From Actinomycetota bacterium (GTDB lineage Bacteria; Actinomycetota; Actinomycetes; Nanopelagicales; Nanopelagicaceae): a stretch of DNA of 5,924 bases. Under the pieces are notes generated by a model. It searched no databases and was not told the origin of the DNA. It saw nothing but the letters and a program-made list of their open reading frames with translations. The translations under genes and the position numbers were made by a program. The DNA lies in the NCBI GenBank assembly GCA_009700155.1, contig WLMP01000057.1, positions 1 through 5,924 on the forward strand, read 5' to 3'. Below are positions 5,773 through 5,924 of the stretch, piece after piece (position 1 is the stretch's first letter; each line of letters begins with the position of its first letter).

Positions 5773-5924
5773 CTAAATTAATATACCGTAAATTATAAGT
5801 GCAACAAGTAGTAGGAGTGATATTTTTTTAACTAAGCTATTTAACAAAAATGCCGATAGTTTTGGTATGAAGGTTGAGATAAAAACTATTAGCCCAATTG
5901 TGATCAAAACAGAGCTAGTCGAAA
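5773..5924 (-). CDS. C-terminal end of a membrane protein (5' end outside window)
   Basis: Reading leftward from the window edge, one frame stays open for 49 codons to a TAG at 5773-5775, four bases before the ATG of the next gene. The visible residues are almost all hydrophobic. They form two likely transmembrane helices, SSVLITIGLIVFISTFI (about residues 3-19) and ISLLLLVALIIYGILI (about 34-49), joined by a short loop with lysines (P20-K21 and K32-K33). The protein ends right after the second helix. The family cannot be recognised from this piece. The tight spacing to the next gene, matching that of the other genes downstream, argues that it is a true gene and the first visible member of the unit. 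The other two frames on this strand contain stops near the window edge. Confidence 0.65.
   Translation of the reverse strand, partial: STSSVLITIGLIVFISTFIPKLSAFLLNSLVKKISLLLLVALIIYGILI
5792..5797 (-). promoter_or_regulatory. TATAAT hexamer inside the membrane protein gene, possible internal promoter
   Basis: A perfect -10 consensus, TATAAT, is found on the minus strand 23 nt before the ATG of the 86-residue gene. No -35-like hexamer is found at 16-18 nt spacing. The bases are also the codons for Leu-Ile-Ile in the upstream reading frame and the region is AT-rich, so it may be chance. Confidence 0.2.

Overview
The window reads as a chromosomal core region of an AT-rich actinobacterium, probably of the streamlined freshwater type (acI / 'Ca. 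Nanopelagicales'). The support is the actinobacterial order dGTPase then DnaG primase, DnaG and dGTPase sequences of actinobacterial character (for example an MDPCEL motif and the MAGRIKDED N-terminus of DnaG), low GC, very short intergenic gaps, and genes that lack an upstream Shine-Dalgarno. The genus assignment is an inference from style, not from a search.

Plus-strand half (1-2757). The 3' end of a dGTPase-family gene (dgt) is followed after 45 nt by a complete dnaG. An 81-nt gap with a plausible promoter leads to a tRNA-Asn(GTT) gene without an encoded CCA. One nucleotide after the tRNA discriminator base comes the ATG of a 79-residue single ACT-domain protein. This tRNA-to-mRNA junction is the most unusual feature here: the small ORF has no other in-frame start, and the only SD-like bases are the tRNA acceptor strand itself.

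Minus-strand half (2758-5924). Four genes lie head to tail, read right to left: the C-terminal end of a hydrophobic membrane protein (cut by the window edge), an 86-residue protein resembling the C-terminal domain of actinobacterial DNA polymerase III gamma/tau, a secreted GH25 lysozyme (muramidase) with flanking beta-sandwich-like regions, and galT (galactose-1-phosphate uridylyltransferase). Spacings are 4 nt, a 4-nt overlap (GTGA) and 24 nt, so the four probably form one transcription unit. A TACAGT element 7 nt before the galT ATG suggests an additional leaderless transcript for galT. The galT stop codon abuts the stop codon of the convergent ACT gene with no base between them.

Functionally the window mixes housekeeping replication and nucleotide metabolism (dgt, dnaG, possibly the DnaX-like protein), translation (tRNA-Asn), cell-wall turnover (GH25) and galactose/UDP-sugar metabolism (galT). 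I see no mobile element, CRISPR array, defence system or other accessory island. No intergenic stretch exceeds 300 bases.
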